From: Pseudomonas sp. PA15(2017)
Lineage (GTDB): Bacteria > Pseudomonadota > Gammaproteobacteria > Pseudomonadales > Pseudomonadaceae
NCBI RefSeq assembly: GCF_001945395.1
Contig: NZ_MSXV01000043.1
Span: forward strand, 1-35,600
DNA length: 35,600 nucleotides
Direction: 5' to 3'
The notes beneath the pieces are model-generated. The model saw only the letters and a program-made list of their open reading frames with translations. It did not search any database and was not told where the DNA came from. Of the stretch, positions 1 through 9,741 are shown piece after piece. The translations under genes were made by a program, and so were the position numbers. Within the stretch, counting starts at the first letter, position 1, and each line of letters opens with the position of its first letter.

Positions 1-135
1 CGGAGGGATGTTTCTGGATCACCGTCCAAGGCCGGGAAGAACCAGGACGGTGAAGATTTCCAAAACCCGATATCCAGTGGATCGTAAGGCTGCTCCGCTT
101 AAGTGAACAGCATTACGGTTTCAACCGGGCATTTT
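1..135. other. Gene-free left edge
   Basis: No coding region is supported here. The stretch lies downstream of hemH, which is on the minus strand. It contains a 7-bp inverted repeat, ACCGTCC at 21-27 and GGACGGT at 45-51, that could be part of a terminator or of a gene outside the window. There is no clear U-tract next to it. Confidence 0.4.
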
Positions 136-1164
136 TTATAGGCTCTGCGGCGCTTGCTCGCAGAGCCGCTTGAGCGCCGCCGCCCAGCTCGGGTGGTCAT
201 TCAGGCAAGGCACCAGCTCGAGGCTCTCACCGCCCGCTTCCTGGAACTGCTCACGGCCACGGTCACCGATTTCCTCCAGGGTCTCGATGCAGTCGGCCAC
301 GAACGCCGGACACATGACCAGCAGCTTCTTCACGCCCTGGGCGGCCAGCTCGTCGAGGCGCGCCTCGGTATAGGGCTCGATCCATTTGTCCTTGCCCAGG
401 CGCGACTGGAACGACACCGACCACTGCTCCGGGCGCAGGCCCATGCGTGCAGCGAATACCTCGGCGGTGCGCTGGCACTGGCTGCGGTAACAACGCGCCA
501 GCACCTCGTCGCTGACCCCCACGCTATCGGGACGACGCAGGTCGTGTTTCGGGTCGATGTGCTTGACCAGTTTACGGATGTGCCGCTCCGGCAAACCGTG
601 GAAGCTCAGCAGCAGGTGATCGAAATCCTTTTCCAGATAGGGTCGTGCGCTGTCCGCCAGGGCCTCGATGTAGTCGGGGTTCTGGAAGAACGGCGGCAGA
701 ATCGAGAAACGGATCGGCAGCTTGCGCTCGCGCACCACGCGCTTGGCCTCCTCGATCACCGTGGTGGTGGTGCTGTCGGCGAACTGCGGGTACAGCGGCG
801 CCAGGGTGACCTGGGTAATGCCCTGCCCGGCCAGGCGGGTGAGTACGGTATCCAGCGAAGGCTCGCCGTAGCGCATGGCCAGCTCTACCGGGCCCTGGGT
901 CCACTGGCTCTTCATCACTTCCTGCAGGCGTTTGCTGAGCACGATCAGCGGCGAGCCTTCCGGCCACCAGATCGAGGCGTAGGCGTGGGCCGACTGTGCC
1001 GGTCGACGGATCAGGATCAGCGAAACCAACAGGCGTCGCAGCGGCCAGGGCAGGTCGACCACGTAGGGATCCATCAGGAACTGATTGAGATAACTGCGCA
1101 CATCGGCGACCTCGGTGGACGCCGGCGAGCCGAGGTTGACCAGCAGTAAGGCGTGATCGTTCAT
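136..1164 (-). CDS. hemH: Ferrochelatase
   Basis: Inserts Fe2+ into protoporphyrin IX, the last step of protohaem synthesis, on the cytoplasmic side of the membrane. The 342-residue length is normal for the bacterial family. The N-terminus LLLVNLGSP and the motif LLSFHGLP (catalytic His189) are family signatures, and a C-terminal [14 protein letters not shown] segment carries the conserved acidic residues. The ATG at 1164 is preceded by AAGGGAC at a good distance. It is followed on the same strand by nothing visible in the window. The upstream minus-strand neighbour is the TIGR01777 epimerase, 55 bp away, so the two may be co-transcribed. hemA, the first committed step of the same pathway, lies 12 kb away. 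Confidence 0.97.
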   Translation of the reverse strand: MNDHALLLVNLGSPASTEVADVRSYLNQFLMDPYVVDLPWPLRRLLVSLILIRRPAQSAHAYASIWWPEGSPLIVLSKRLQEVMKSQWTQGPVELAMRYGEPSLDTVLTRLAGQGITQVTLAPLYPQFADSTTTTVIEEAKRVVRERKLPIRFSILPPFFQNPDYIEALADSARPYLEKDFDHLLLSFHGLPERHIRKLVKHIDPKHDLRRPDSVGVSDEVLARCYRSQCQRTAEVFAARMGLRPEQWSVSFQSRLGKDKWIEPYTEARLDELAAQGVKKLLVMCPAFVADCIETLEEIGDRGREQFQEAGGESLELVPCLNDHPSWAAALKRLCEQAPQSL

Positions 1165-1219
1165 GCAATGTCCCTTTTAAAGTGTCGCGATCAGGACCCA
1201 CCCGGATCGCGAGCAGGTG

Positions 1220-2119
1220 TTAACGAAGGCTCAACAGGTCGACCAGCGCCACATCCAGGCGGGTGAAACGGAATTCGAAGCCCGCCTCCTGCGCCCTGAC
1301 CGGCAACGCATGTTGGCCACCGAGCAGCAACAACGACATCTCCCCCAGCCCTGCGCGCAGGGCAACGGCCGGCAGCACCATGAGCGTCGGCCGGTGCACG
1401 GCGTGGCCCAGCTCCTTGACGAATTCGGCGTTGCGCACCGGGTGCGGCGAGCACGCATTATAAGGACCGCGCGCCTGCTCATGCTGCAAGAGAAAATCAA
1501 TCAGGGCGATTTGGTCGGCAATGTGGATCCACGGCATCCACTGGCGTCCACTGCCGATGCGCCCACCGAGGCCGAAACGAAATGGCGTGGCCATGCGCTT
1601 GAGCATGCCGCCTTCCTTGGCCAGCACCAGGCCGGTGCGCAGCAGCACCACGCGGATGCCCAGCGCCTCGGCCTGCTGGGCGCTCTCCTCCCAGGCGATA
1701 CACAGCTGTGCTGCGAAGTCCGCTCCGGGCTTGGCCTGCTCGTCGATGATGTGTTCGTCAGCGTCGCCATACCAACCGACTGCCGAACCGGACAACAGCA
1801 CAGCGGGCTTTTGCTCGCGGCCCTGCAGCCAGGCCACCAGGCGCTCGGTAAGCCCGATGCGGCTTTCCCACAACAGTTGCTTGCGTGCCTTGCTCCAGGG
1901 CCGATCAGCGATGGGCGCGCCGGCCAGGTTGACCACCGCATCGAGGGGCTCGTCGCCGATATCCTCGAGGCGTGCGACGCCCCGCACGGCGGTGCCGCAC
2001 AGCACCGGCACCTGCTCGGGTCGCCGGCTCCACACGGTCAGCTGATGGCCCTGTGCGGCCCACTGGTGGCAGAGCGCCTGGCCGATCAGGCCAGTGCCGC
2101 CGGTGATCAGAATATGCAT
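1220..2119 (-). CDS. TIGR01777-family NAD(P)-binding epimerase (YfcH/SulA-like)
   Basis: An extended short-chain dehydrogenase-like protein of 299 residues. The N-terminal Rossmann glycine motif GGTGLIG is at residues 7-13. A central SGSAVGWYGD segment corresponds to the active-site region of the family, and the C-terminal part (about 245-299) fits the DUF1731 domain. The physiological substrate of this family is not established. The family has been annotated as a cell-division inhibitor (SulA-type) by old transfer, which should not be trusted here. The start at 2119 is supported by GAGGAG seven bases upstream. It probably precedes hemH in one transcript, with a 55-bp gap. Confidence 0.93.
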   Translation of the reverse strand: MHILITGGTGLIGQALCHQWAAQGHQLTVWSRRPEQVPVLCGTAVRGVARLEDIGDEPLDAVVNLAGAPIADRPWSKARKQLLWESRIGLTERLVAWLQGREQKPAVLLSGSAVGWYGDADEHIIDEQAKPGADFAAQLCIAWEESAQQAEALGIRVVLLRTGLVLAKEGGMLKRMATPFRFGLGGRIGSGRQWMPWIHIADQIALIDFLLQHEQARGPYNACSPHPVRNAEFVKELGHAVHRPTLMVLPAVALRAGLGEMSLLLLGGQHALPVRAQEAGFEFRFTRLDVALVDLLSLR

Positions 2120-3832
<1,713 letters not shown>

Positions 3833-3868
3833 ACCTGGCAGCGGCGAGCGGCTCTATGACTATGAGCC

Positions 3869-3942
3869 TGTACATGAAATTTGACTTGTACAAGATCAGG
3901 CTTAAGATGAAATAAACCTGTACATAAAAAAATCCTTGTACA
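3869..3942 (+). promoter_or_regulatory. Promoter with two tandem TGTACA-type operators (putative LitR/CarH-like sites)
   Basis: Two near-identical composite sites are seen. Site 1 has CCTGTACAT (TGTACA at 3869-3874) and CTTGTACAAG (TGTACA at 3887-3892). Site 2 has CCTGTACAT (3919-3924) and CTTGTACAAG (3937-3942). Within each site the TGTACA starts are 18 bp apart, and the sites are offset by exactly 50 bp. A plausible sigma-70 promoter is TTGACT (3881-3886) and TAAGAT (3903-3908) with a 16-bp spacer, placing site 1 over the -35 and site 2 around the transcript start. TGTACA-containing sites are, as I recall, recognised by LitR/CarH MerR regulators. The MerR gene two places downstream is the obvious candidate, as an autoregulatory repressor. 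The promoter assignment is inference. Confidence 0.7.
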
Positions 3943-3963
3943 AGTTAATTTTTAAGGTGCGCC

Positions 3964-4932
3964 ATGCTCGTCAGCCCGCTCCACCGCAGAAAACCCACGC
4001 TCGGCGTCAGCGCTTGCCTGCTGGGTGCCGAAGTTCGCTACAACGGCGGGCACAAGGCATCTAGATTGTGCCTGGATCAACTGAGCGAGCACTTCGATTT
4101 CGTGCCCTACTGCCCCGAGGTCGCTATCGGCCTGGGCACGCCGCGCGAGCCGATTCGGCTGGTGGGCGACCCTGCCGCGCCACGCGCCATCGGCACCGTG
4201 CATCCCGATCAGGACCACACCGACGCCCTCGCTGCCTACGGCGAACAGGTCGCGGCCGAGCTGCCGGCCATCAGCGGCTACATCGTCATGCAGCAGTCGC
4301 CATCGTGCGGGCTGGAGCGGGTGAAGGTCTATCAGGACAACGGCCACCCAAGCGAACCAAAGGGCCGCGGCATCTTTACCCGGGTGCTCGCCGAACGGCA
4401 CCCGAACCTGCCGATCGAGGAAGAAGGTCGGCTCAACGATCCGGTGCTGCGCGAGAATTTCCTGACCCGCGTATTCACTTATTCGCAGTGGCAGACACTG
4501 TGCGAATCGGGCCTCACCCGCGGCAAGCTGATCGAGTTCCACGCCCGCCACAAATATCTGCTGATGGCCACCGACCCACTGCGCTACAAGCGCCTGGGGC
4601 GGCTGTTGAGCGACCTATCCGCGCAGGATCTCGAGGAGCTGGCGACCCTTTACATCGCCGAACTGATGACCGCTCTCAAGCGCTGCGCCACCCGTGGCAC
4701 CCACAGTAACGTGCTGCAGCACCTCAGTGGCTACCTCAAGGGCGCCCTGAGTGCTGAGGAAAAGCAGGAAATGCAGCAGCTGATCGGCCAGTATCGAAAG
4801 GGCATCGTTCCGTTGGTAGTGCCGCTGACCCTGCTCAAGCACCATTTTCGCCTGCATCCTGATCGCTACATCGCCCAGCAGGTCTACCTGCAACCGCACC
4901 CGGAAAACCTCAGCCTGCGAAACGCGCTATGA
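3964..4932 (+). CDS. YbgA-like DUF523/DUF1722 protein
   Basis: 322 residues in two domains. The N-terminal DUF523 part (about 8-155) contains GVSACLLGAEVRYNGGHK, CPEV and the QQSPSCGL segment, with conserved Cys residues typical of the family. The C-terminal DUF1722 part (about 190-310) starts at FHARHKYLLMATD. E. coli YbgA is encoded next to phrB, and the combination of YbgA, MerR and photolyase recurs in pseudomonads. DUF1722 has been reported in connection with tRNA 2-thiouridine desulfuration (TudS for DUF523), so a thiouridine-processing role is possible, but I cannot show it. The start ATG at 3964 follows AAGGTG. The last codons overlap the MerR gene start (ATGA at 4929). Confidence 0.92.
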   Translation: MLVSPLHRRKPTLGVSACLLGAEVRYNGGHKASRLCLDQLSEHFDFVPYCPEVAIGLGTPREPIRLVGDPAAPRAIGTVHPDQDHTDALAAYGEQVAAELPAISGYIVMQQSPSCGLERVKVYQDNGHPSEPKGRGIFTRVLAERHPNLPIEEEGRLNDPVLRENFLTRVFTYSQWQTLCESGLTRGKLIEFHARHKYLLMATDPLRYKRLGRLLSDLSAQDLEELATLYIAELMTALKRCATRGTHSNVLQHLSGYLKGALSAEEKQEMQQLIGQYRKGIVPLVVPLTLLKHHFRLHPDRYIAQQVYLQPHPENLSLRNAL

Positions 4933-5873
4933 GCCAGTCGACATCCAGCGAGCCGGGCGCCAGCACCACGCAGGACCTGATCGCCGCCGGTTACCGGCCC
5001 ATCCGCGACGTGGCCAGCATCACCGGTGTCAACCCGGTAACGCTACGCGCTTGGGAGCGCCGCTACGGGCTGATCGTGCCGCACCGCACCGCCAAGGGTC
5101 ACCGCCTGTATTCTCCGGAACAGGTGCAGACCATCCAGGCCGTACTTGGCTGGTTGAACCGCGGGGTCTCTGTCGGTCAGGTAAAAGGCCTGCTGCGCGC
5201 CGACCAGCCGCTGCCCGCCGAACAGGCCTCGCAGTGGCAGGACAAACGCGACCGTCTGTGCGATGCCATCCATGCGTTGGACGAGCGGCAGCTGGACGAG
5301 CGCTTCAACGCCGAACTCGCGCTCTATCCGGTACAAATCCTTTGCCAGCACCTGCTGCTGCCGCTCCTAGTGACCCTCGAAGCGCGCTGGCCGCAACTGC
5401 CCGGCGCGGTCACCGAGCGCCTGTTCCTGCACAGCTGGCTGCGCAGCAAGCTCGGCGCGCGGGTTTATCACGACAACCGCCAGCACCAGGGCCAGCCGCT
5501 GATGCTGATCAACCTGTGCCAGGCGCCGATGTCGCCGCAGCTATGGCTGTGCGCCTGGTTGATCGGCACCGCGGGCTGCCCGGTGGACGCCTTCGATGGG
5601 CCGATGCCCGTCAATGAGCTGCCACTGGCCATCGGTCGCCGTCGTCCGCGTGCCGTGTTGCTGTTCTGCGAGGCAGACTCCAACACCAGCGCCCAGTCCA
5701 CGCTGCAGCATTGGCTCGGTGATCATGGCGTGCCCTGTGTGCTGATCGGCATCGAGGACCAGCAGGAGGCCGAACAACTGGTCGCCCGCGCCCCCGCTTC
5801 GGCGGATGTCGCCGTCGTCGCCGACCCCCTGGCGGCGCTGCAAAACCTCGCAGATCGTCATCTGCTCGAATAG
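4929..5873 (+). CDS. MerR-family regulator, LitR/CarH-like (B12-site degenerate)
   Basis: 314 residues. The N-terminal MerR helix-turn-helix (about 20-90) reads YRPIRDVASITGVNPVTLRAWERRYG, then HRLYSPEQ. The middle and C-terminal halves resemble the helix-bundle and Rossmann-like cobalamin-binding modules of CarH/LitR photoreceptors. The expected B12-ligating His motif (ExH or DxHxxG type) is absent: the corresponding stretch reads NLCQAPMSPQLWL. This fits class II LitR proteins of Pseudomonas, which do not bind adenosylcobalamin and depend on a partner light sensor (as reported for P. putida). It overlaps the upstream gene by 4 bp and ends 8 bp before phrB, so it belongs to the photolyase operon and probably binds the paired operators at 3869-3942. 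Confidence 0.88.
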   Translation: MSQSTSSEPGASTTQDLIAAGYRPIRDVASITGVNPVTLRAWERRYGLIVPHRTAKGHRLYSPEQVQTIQAVLGWLNRGVSVGQVKGLLRADQPLPAEQASQWQDKRDRLCDAIHALDERQLDERFNAELALYPVQILCQHLLLPLLVTLEARWPQLPGAVTERLFLHSWLRSKLGARVYHDNRQHQGQPLMLINLCQAPMSPQLWLCAWLIGTAGCPVDAFDGPMPVNELPLAIGRRRPRAVLLFCEADSNTSAQSTLQHWLGDHGVPCVLIGIEDQQEAEQLVARAPASADVAVVADPLAALQNLADRHLLE

Positions 5874-5881
5874 GACGTCCC

Positions 5882-7333
5882 ATGCTGCAACTGATGTGGT
5901 TTCGAACCGACCTGCGTGTCACTGATAACACGGCTTTGGCCGCCGCCATGCAGGCCGGGCCGACGGTCGCGGTATTCCTGCTCAGCCCGGGCCAGTGGCA
6001 ACAGCACGACGATGCGCCGTGCAAGGTGGACTTCTGGCTGCGTAACCTGGGTGAATTGAGCCGCGAACTGCAACATCTCAACGTGCCGCTGCTGGTTCGC
6101 GAAGCGGATGACTGGAGCACGGCGCCTAAGGTGCTCGGCAATCTGGCCCAGGAACTGGGCGCCGCCGCCTTGCATACGAACGAGGAGTACGGAGTCAACG
6201 AGAGCCGTCGCGACCAAGCCGTGAGTGCGGCGCTGGACGAGTTGGGGGTCAACTTCCATAGCCATCTCGACCGCCTGCTGTTCAAGCCAGGCAGCGTGCT
6301 GACCCGTACCGACACCTACTTCAAGGTGTATAGCCAGTTCCGTGGCGTTTGCTATCAGCGCCTGCACACGGCCCTGCCCGCCCTGGTGCCGCTACCGAAG
6401 GCGCAAGGCAAGTTGAAGATCGCGGCCGATAAGCTGCCCAACCAAGTCAAGGGTTTCGAAGCACCCAGCCAGACGCTGCGCGATGCCTGGCCTGCCGGTG
6501 AACAGGCCGCTCGTGAACGCCTGCAGCGCTTCGCCGACGAGTGGATCGAGGATTACCACGACAACCGCGACTTTCCCATCCGCCCCGGCACCAGCCAGCT
6601 GTCGGCCTACCTGGCGGCTGGCGTGCTGTCGCCTCGCCAGTGTCTGCACGCAGCGCTGAACGCCAACAGCGGTGAGTTCGAAAGCGGCAGCCAGGGCGCC
6701 GTCACCTGGATCAACGAGCTGATCTGGCGCGAGTTCTACGCCCATATTCTGGTCGGCTACCCGCACGTTTCCATGAGCCGTGCCTTCCGCCCGGAAACCG
6801 AAGCACTGCCCTGGCGCAATGCCGGCAAGGATCTCCAGGCCTGGCAGGAAGGCCGCACCGGCATTCCAATCATCGACGCGGCCATGCGTCAGCTGCTGGA
6901 AACCGGCTGGATGCACAACCGCCTGCGCATGGTGGTGGCGATGTTCCTGACCAAGAACCTGCTTATAGACTGGCGCGAAGGTGAGCGCTTCTTCATGCGT
7001 CACTTGGTCGACGGCGACCTGGCCGCCAACAATGGCGGCTGGCAGTGGAGCGCCTCGACGGGTACCGACTCGGTGCCCTACTTCCGTATCTTCAACCCGA
7101 TCAGCCAGTCGCAGCGCTTCGATCCGGACGGTCGTTTCATCCGCCAATGGCTGCCCGAACTGGCCTCGCTCAGTGACAAGGCGATTCACGACCCCCATGC
7201 CGGCGGCAAGAGCCAGGCCAGCCTGTTCAGCGGCGGCGTGGACTATCCCAAGCCGATCGTCGACCTGCGTGCCAGCCGCCAGCGCGCGCTGGATGCCTTC
7301 AAGAACCTGCCGTCGGCCAGCAAGGCGTCATGA
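5882..7333 (+). CDS. phrB: Deoxyribodipyrimidine photolyase (class I CPD photolyase)
   Basis: Repairs cyclobutane pyrimidine dimers using light energy, with FADH- as catalyst and an antenna chromophore. 483 residues, normal for class I. The N-terminal photolyase domain starts LMWFRTDLRVTDNTAL, and EEYGVNESRRD lies in the antenna-binding region. The FAD-binding C-terminal half contains TWINELIWREFYAH, the conserved GIPIIDAAMRQL and WMHNRLRM, and ASTGTDSVPYFRIFNP. All expected hallmark residues are present, so the enzyme looks functional. The ATG at 5882 lies 8 bp after the MerR stop, and the stop overlaps the SDR start (ATGA at 7330). It is expected to be controlled with litR from the 3869-3942 promoter. 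Confidence 0.97.
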   Translation: MLQLMWFRTDLRVTDNTALAAAMQAGPTVAVFLLSPGQWQQHDDAPCKVDFWLRNLGELSRELQHLNVPLLVREADDWSTAPKVLGNLAQELGAAALHTNEEYGVNESRRDQAVSAALDELGVNFHSHLDRLLFKPGSVLTRTDTYFKVYSQFRGVCYQRLHTALPALVPLPKAQGKLKIAADKLPNQVKGFEAPSQTLRDAWPAGEQAARERLQRFADEWIEDYHDNRDFPIRPGTSQLSAYLAAGVLSPRQCLHAALNANSGEFESGSQGAVTWINELIWREFYAHILVGYPHVSMSRAFRPETEALPWRNAGKDLQAWQEGRTGIPIIDAAMRQLLETGWMHNRLRMVVAMFLTKNLLIDWREGERFFMRHLVDGDLAANNGGWQWSASTGTDSVPYFRIFNPISQSQRFDPDGRFIRQWLPELASLSDKAIHDPHAGGKSQASLFSGGVDYPKPIVDLRASRQRALDAFKNLPSASKAS

Positions 7334-8100
7334 GCGCGTTCAGCCAGCGCATCTGGCTGACCGGTGCCAGCAGTGGCATTGGCCATGCCCTCGCCGAGCG
7401 CCTGCTGAACGACGGCCATCGTCTCGCCCTGAGCGCTCGCCGCGAGGAGCCCTTGCAGGCACTGGCCAAGCGCTTTCCCGGCCGGGTGCTGGTGTTACCG
7501 GGCGATCTGGGTGAAGCCAGCGAGGTCGATGCCATCGCCGCCCAGCTCACCGAACAGTGGGGCGCGCTGGACTGCGCGATACTCAATGCCGGCGTTTACG
7601 AGCATGTCGATGCCAGCAACTTCGAGGCCGACGCCTTGGCGCAGATGATGCGTGGTAATCTGTTCTCGGCCAGCCACTGCATCGTCGCGGCCCTGCCGCT
7701 GCTGCGTCGTGGCCAGTCGCCGCACCTGGTCGGCGTCGCCAGCGCGGTCACCTACCTGCCGCTGCCGGGCGCCGGCGCTTTCGGGGCCTCCAAGGCCACG
7801 CTGCGCTACCTGCTCGAATCCTTGCGGGTGGATCTCGCCCAGGAAGGCGTCGCCGTCACTGTGGTCACACCAGGCTTCGTCGACACGGCGCATGCGCAAG
7901 GCAGCGGGTTGTCCACTCCCATGCGCTGGTCCGCGCACAAGGCCGCCCGACATATCGCCAAGCTGCTGCATGCCCGCCCACTGGAAATTGCCTTTCCAGG
8001 CCCGTTAATCGCTGCGCTCGGCGTGTTGGGGCGGCTACCTGCTCGCTTGCAACTGGCCCTGAGCCGGCGCTTGACGCGTGGCGAGCGAGACATGTCCTGA
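7330..8100 (+). CDS. Short-chain dehydrogenase/reductase with Tyr-to-Phe at the catalytic position
   Basis: A 256-residue classical SDR. The cofactor motif TGASSGIG is at residues 11-18, NAG at 86-88 and the conserved Ser at 138. The YxxxK motif, however, reads FGASK: Phe151 (codon TTC at 7780-7782) replaces the catalytic Tyr, while Lys155 is kept. The substrate is unknown. The C-terminal end is hydrophobic and basic (GPLIAALGVLGRLPARLQLALSRRL), suggesting membrane contact. The start ATG overlaps the phrB stop, so it is translated as part of the photolyase operon. Either the protein has lost reductase activity or it works without the Tyr. The single base change makes a recent substitution plausible. 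Confidence 0.93.
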   Translation: MSAFSQRIWLTGASSGIGHALAERLLNDGHRLALSARREEPLQALAKRFPGRVLVLPGDLGEASEVDAIAAQLTEQWGALDCAILNAGVYEHVDASNFEADALAQMMRGNLFSASHCIVAALPLLRRGQSPHLVGVASAVTYLPLPGAGAFGASKATLRYLLESLRVDLAQEGVAVTVVTPGFVDTAHAQGSGLSTPMRWSAHKAARHIAKLLHARPLEIAFPGPLIAALGVLGRLPARLQLALSRRLTRGERDMS

Positions 8101-8178
8101 CACCTCCGAGGCTTGCGCCGGCATTGCCCGCCCAGGCACCATCGGCGCCCTTTGCCTGCCGCCACCGGATGCCGCCCT

Positions 8179-8676
8179 GTGTCTAGAAACCTGTTCAACG
8201 CCCTGCTGTTCATCGCTGGCTGGCTCGCCTGCCTGCTCGGCGGCGGCCCATGGCTGTGGGGCGTAGCGGCGGTACTGCTGGCGCACCTGATCTGGATCGG
8301 CAACTGGCAGCGCGAAGGAAAACTGCTGATGAGCGCCTTGTTGTTTGGCTGCGCGGTGGAGAGTTTTCTGCTGCAGCTTGGGGTGTTCGACTTCGACGAG
8401 CCGCGCCAACTGATTCCACTGCGGCAAGCGCTCATCTGGCTGCTAATCGGCACCACCCTGTGCCATTGTCTGGCCTGGACGGCCCGTCCATGGTGGCGCG
8501 CCAGCCTGCTCGGCGCAGCACTGGCGCTGTTCACCTACAGCGCCAGCCTGTGGCTCGGCCTGGTTCGCCTGCCCTGCGGCAATGCCGCCACTCTGGCGCT
8601 GCTCGCGGTGACCTGGGCAGCCGTGCTGCCGTTGCTGCACGGCTTTGCCCGGCTGTACACCGCCCGCCCGGCTTGA
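8179..8676 (+). CDS. DUF2878 integral membrane protein
   Basis: About 166 residues, almost wholly hydrophobic, with four to five predicted membrane helices, starting NLFNALLFIAGWLACLLGG. The conserved pattern WxxNWQREGKLLMSALLFG followed by QLGVF matches what I remember of DUF2878. The function is unknown. The start is uncertain: the GTG at 8179 begins the conserved part and has a weak GGAT upstream, whereas the next in-frame ATG (8113) adds 22 poorly coding residues. It begins about 80 bp after the SDR and may be the last gene of the photolyase transcript. Confidence 0.75.
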   Translation: MSRNLFNALLFIAGWLACLLGGGPWLWGVAAVLLAHLIWIGNWQREGKLLMSALLFGCAVESFLLQLGVFDFDEPRQLIPLRQALIWLLIGTTLCHCLAWTARPWWRASLLGAALALFTYSASLWLGLVRLPCGNAATLALLAVTWAAVLPLLHGFARLYTARPA

Positions 8677-8716
8677 AATCCCTCGGTAGCGAGCCCGCCT
8701 GGCGTAGACTAGGCGG

Positions 8717-9034
8717 ATGAGTAACGACCCCCATATTCCCCACACCCAGCTCGCCGAAGACGCGCCTGTTTCGTGCAGCACCTGTGCAGCCTGCTGCTGC
8801 CAACTGGAAGTGATGCTGATCACCGATACCGGTGTGCCCGAACGTTTCATCGACAACGACGACTGGGGCGGACAAGTGATGCGTCGCCTCGACGACGGCT
8901 GGTGCGCCGCGCTGGATCGCGACACCATGCGCTGCACCATCTATGAACTACGGCCATTGATTTGCCGCGAGTTCGAAATGGGCGCGCCCGAATGCCTGGA
9001 CGAGCGCCGCGGCCTCGACACGATATATCGCTAA
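8717..9034 (+). CDS. YkgJ-family CxxCxxCC metal-binding protein
   Basis: A 105-residue protein with the family's Cys cluster SCSTCAACCCQ near residues 19-29, then DDGWCAALD, MRCTIYELRPLICREF and a final PECL Cys. The family is described as putative zinc- or iron-chelating, with no defined reaction. The ATG at 8717 follows GGCGG. It lies 40 bp after the DUF2878 gene and ends just before a bidirectional terminator shared with convergent pagL. There is no signal peptide or TM segment, so it is likely cytoplasmic. Confidence 0.9.
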   Translation: MSNDPHIPHTQLAEDAPVSCSTCAACCCQLEVMLITDTGVPERFIDNDDWGGQVMRRLDDGWCAALDRDTMRCTIYELRPLICREFEMGAPECLDERRGLDTIYR

Positions 9035-9064
9035 GTGCATTTATACATACATGAAAACATGCAT

Positions 9065-9094
9065 AAAAAAACCGGGCTACGCCCGGTTTTTTTG
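9065..9094. terminator. Bidirectional rho-independent terminator
   Basis: The stem ACCGGGC/GCCCGGT with loop TAC is flanked by an A-tract on the left and seven T on the right. It therefore works on both strands, ending the YkgJ transcript (plus) and the pagL transcript (minus). Confidence 0.93.
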
Positions 9095-9105
9095 CTGCGC
9101 CTAAC

Positions 9106-9624
9106 TTAGAAGTTCAGGCGATAGTGCAGCGAGTAGGCTTCGACGCCATCGTTGGGGCTCTTGATACCGGCGTTGGAATAGTGGATCGCGCGGATACCCA
9201 CTTCATGACCACCGGCGAAACGCAGGCCCGCACCGATGCGATCTTCGAACTGGAACGACGAACCCAGGTCGTTGGACTCCAGGCGCGTGCTGGAGAATGC
9301 CGCCACCCCGATACCGGCTTCCAGATAGGGTTTGACGGTCTGCCCGGCGAATTCGTAGACGAATACCGGCGCGAAGGAAACGCTGTGATTGGTGGCAGTA
9401 TCGTCACCCTGCCAGTAGGTGTAACCAGCATCCCAATAGCCACCGAGATGACCGACACTGCTTTCGAACCAGCGGCTGTTGAAATCGAATTGCGCACCAA
9501 GGCGATAAACCATGGTGGAATCACCAGACTGACCCACGGAAAAGGTCAGACCCGTTGCTTGAGCGGCTGTAACCGCTCCAAGAGACAACGCAACTGCAGC
9601 GGCCAAGCCCATCAGCTTCTTCAT
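9106..9624 (-). CDS. pagL: Lipid A 3-O-deacylase PagL
   Basis: An outer-membrane beta-barrel enzyme that removes the 3-position acyl chain of lipid A. 172 residues. The signal peptide is residues 1-23, with cleavage after AQA. The catalytic triad is visible as His148 and Ser150 in IHYSNAGIKSPNDG, and Glu162 in VEAYSLHYRLNF. These correspond to the mature-protein His126, Ser128 and Glu140 of P. aeruginosa PagL. The C-terminal Phe is the usual barrel-assembly signature. Alternating hydrophobic residues through the mature part fit an 8-stranded barrel. The start is supported by AAGGATG upstream. It is monocistronic between the 9065 terminator and murI, with its promoter in 9625-9741. Confidence 0.95.
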   Translation of the reverse strand: MKKLMGLAAAVALSLGAVTAAQATGLTFSVGQSGDSTMVYRLGAQFDFNSRWFESSVGHLGGYWDAGYTYWQGDDTATNHSVSFAPVFVYEFAGQTVKPYLEAGIGVAAFSSTRLESNDLGSSFQFEDRIGAGLRFAGGHEVGIRAIHYSNAGIKSPNDGVEAYSLHYRLNF

Positions 9625-9741
9625 TGGAGCATCCTTGTATAGGGACTTATTAGTATTTTAAGTGCGGCATCGTGAAACTCATCGTTACAGACTTTAAACA
9701 AGTTTCGTTGGTTCTAGAAATATTTAATGACGTATAGCCGA

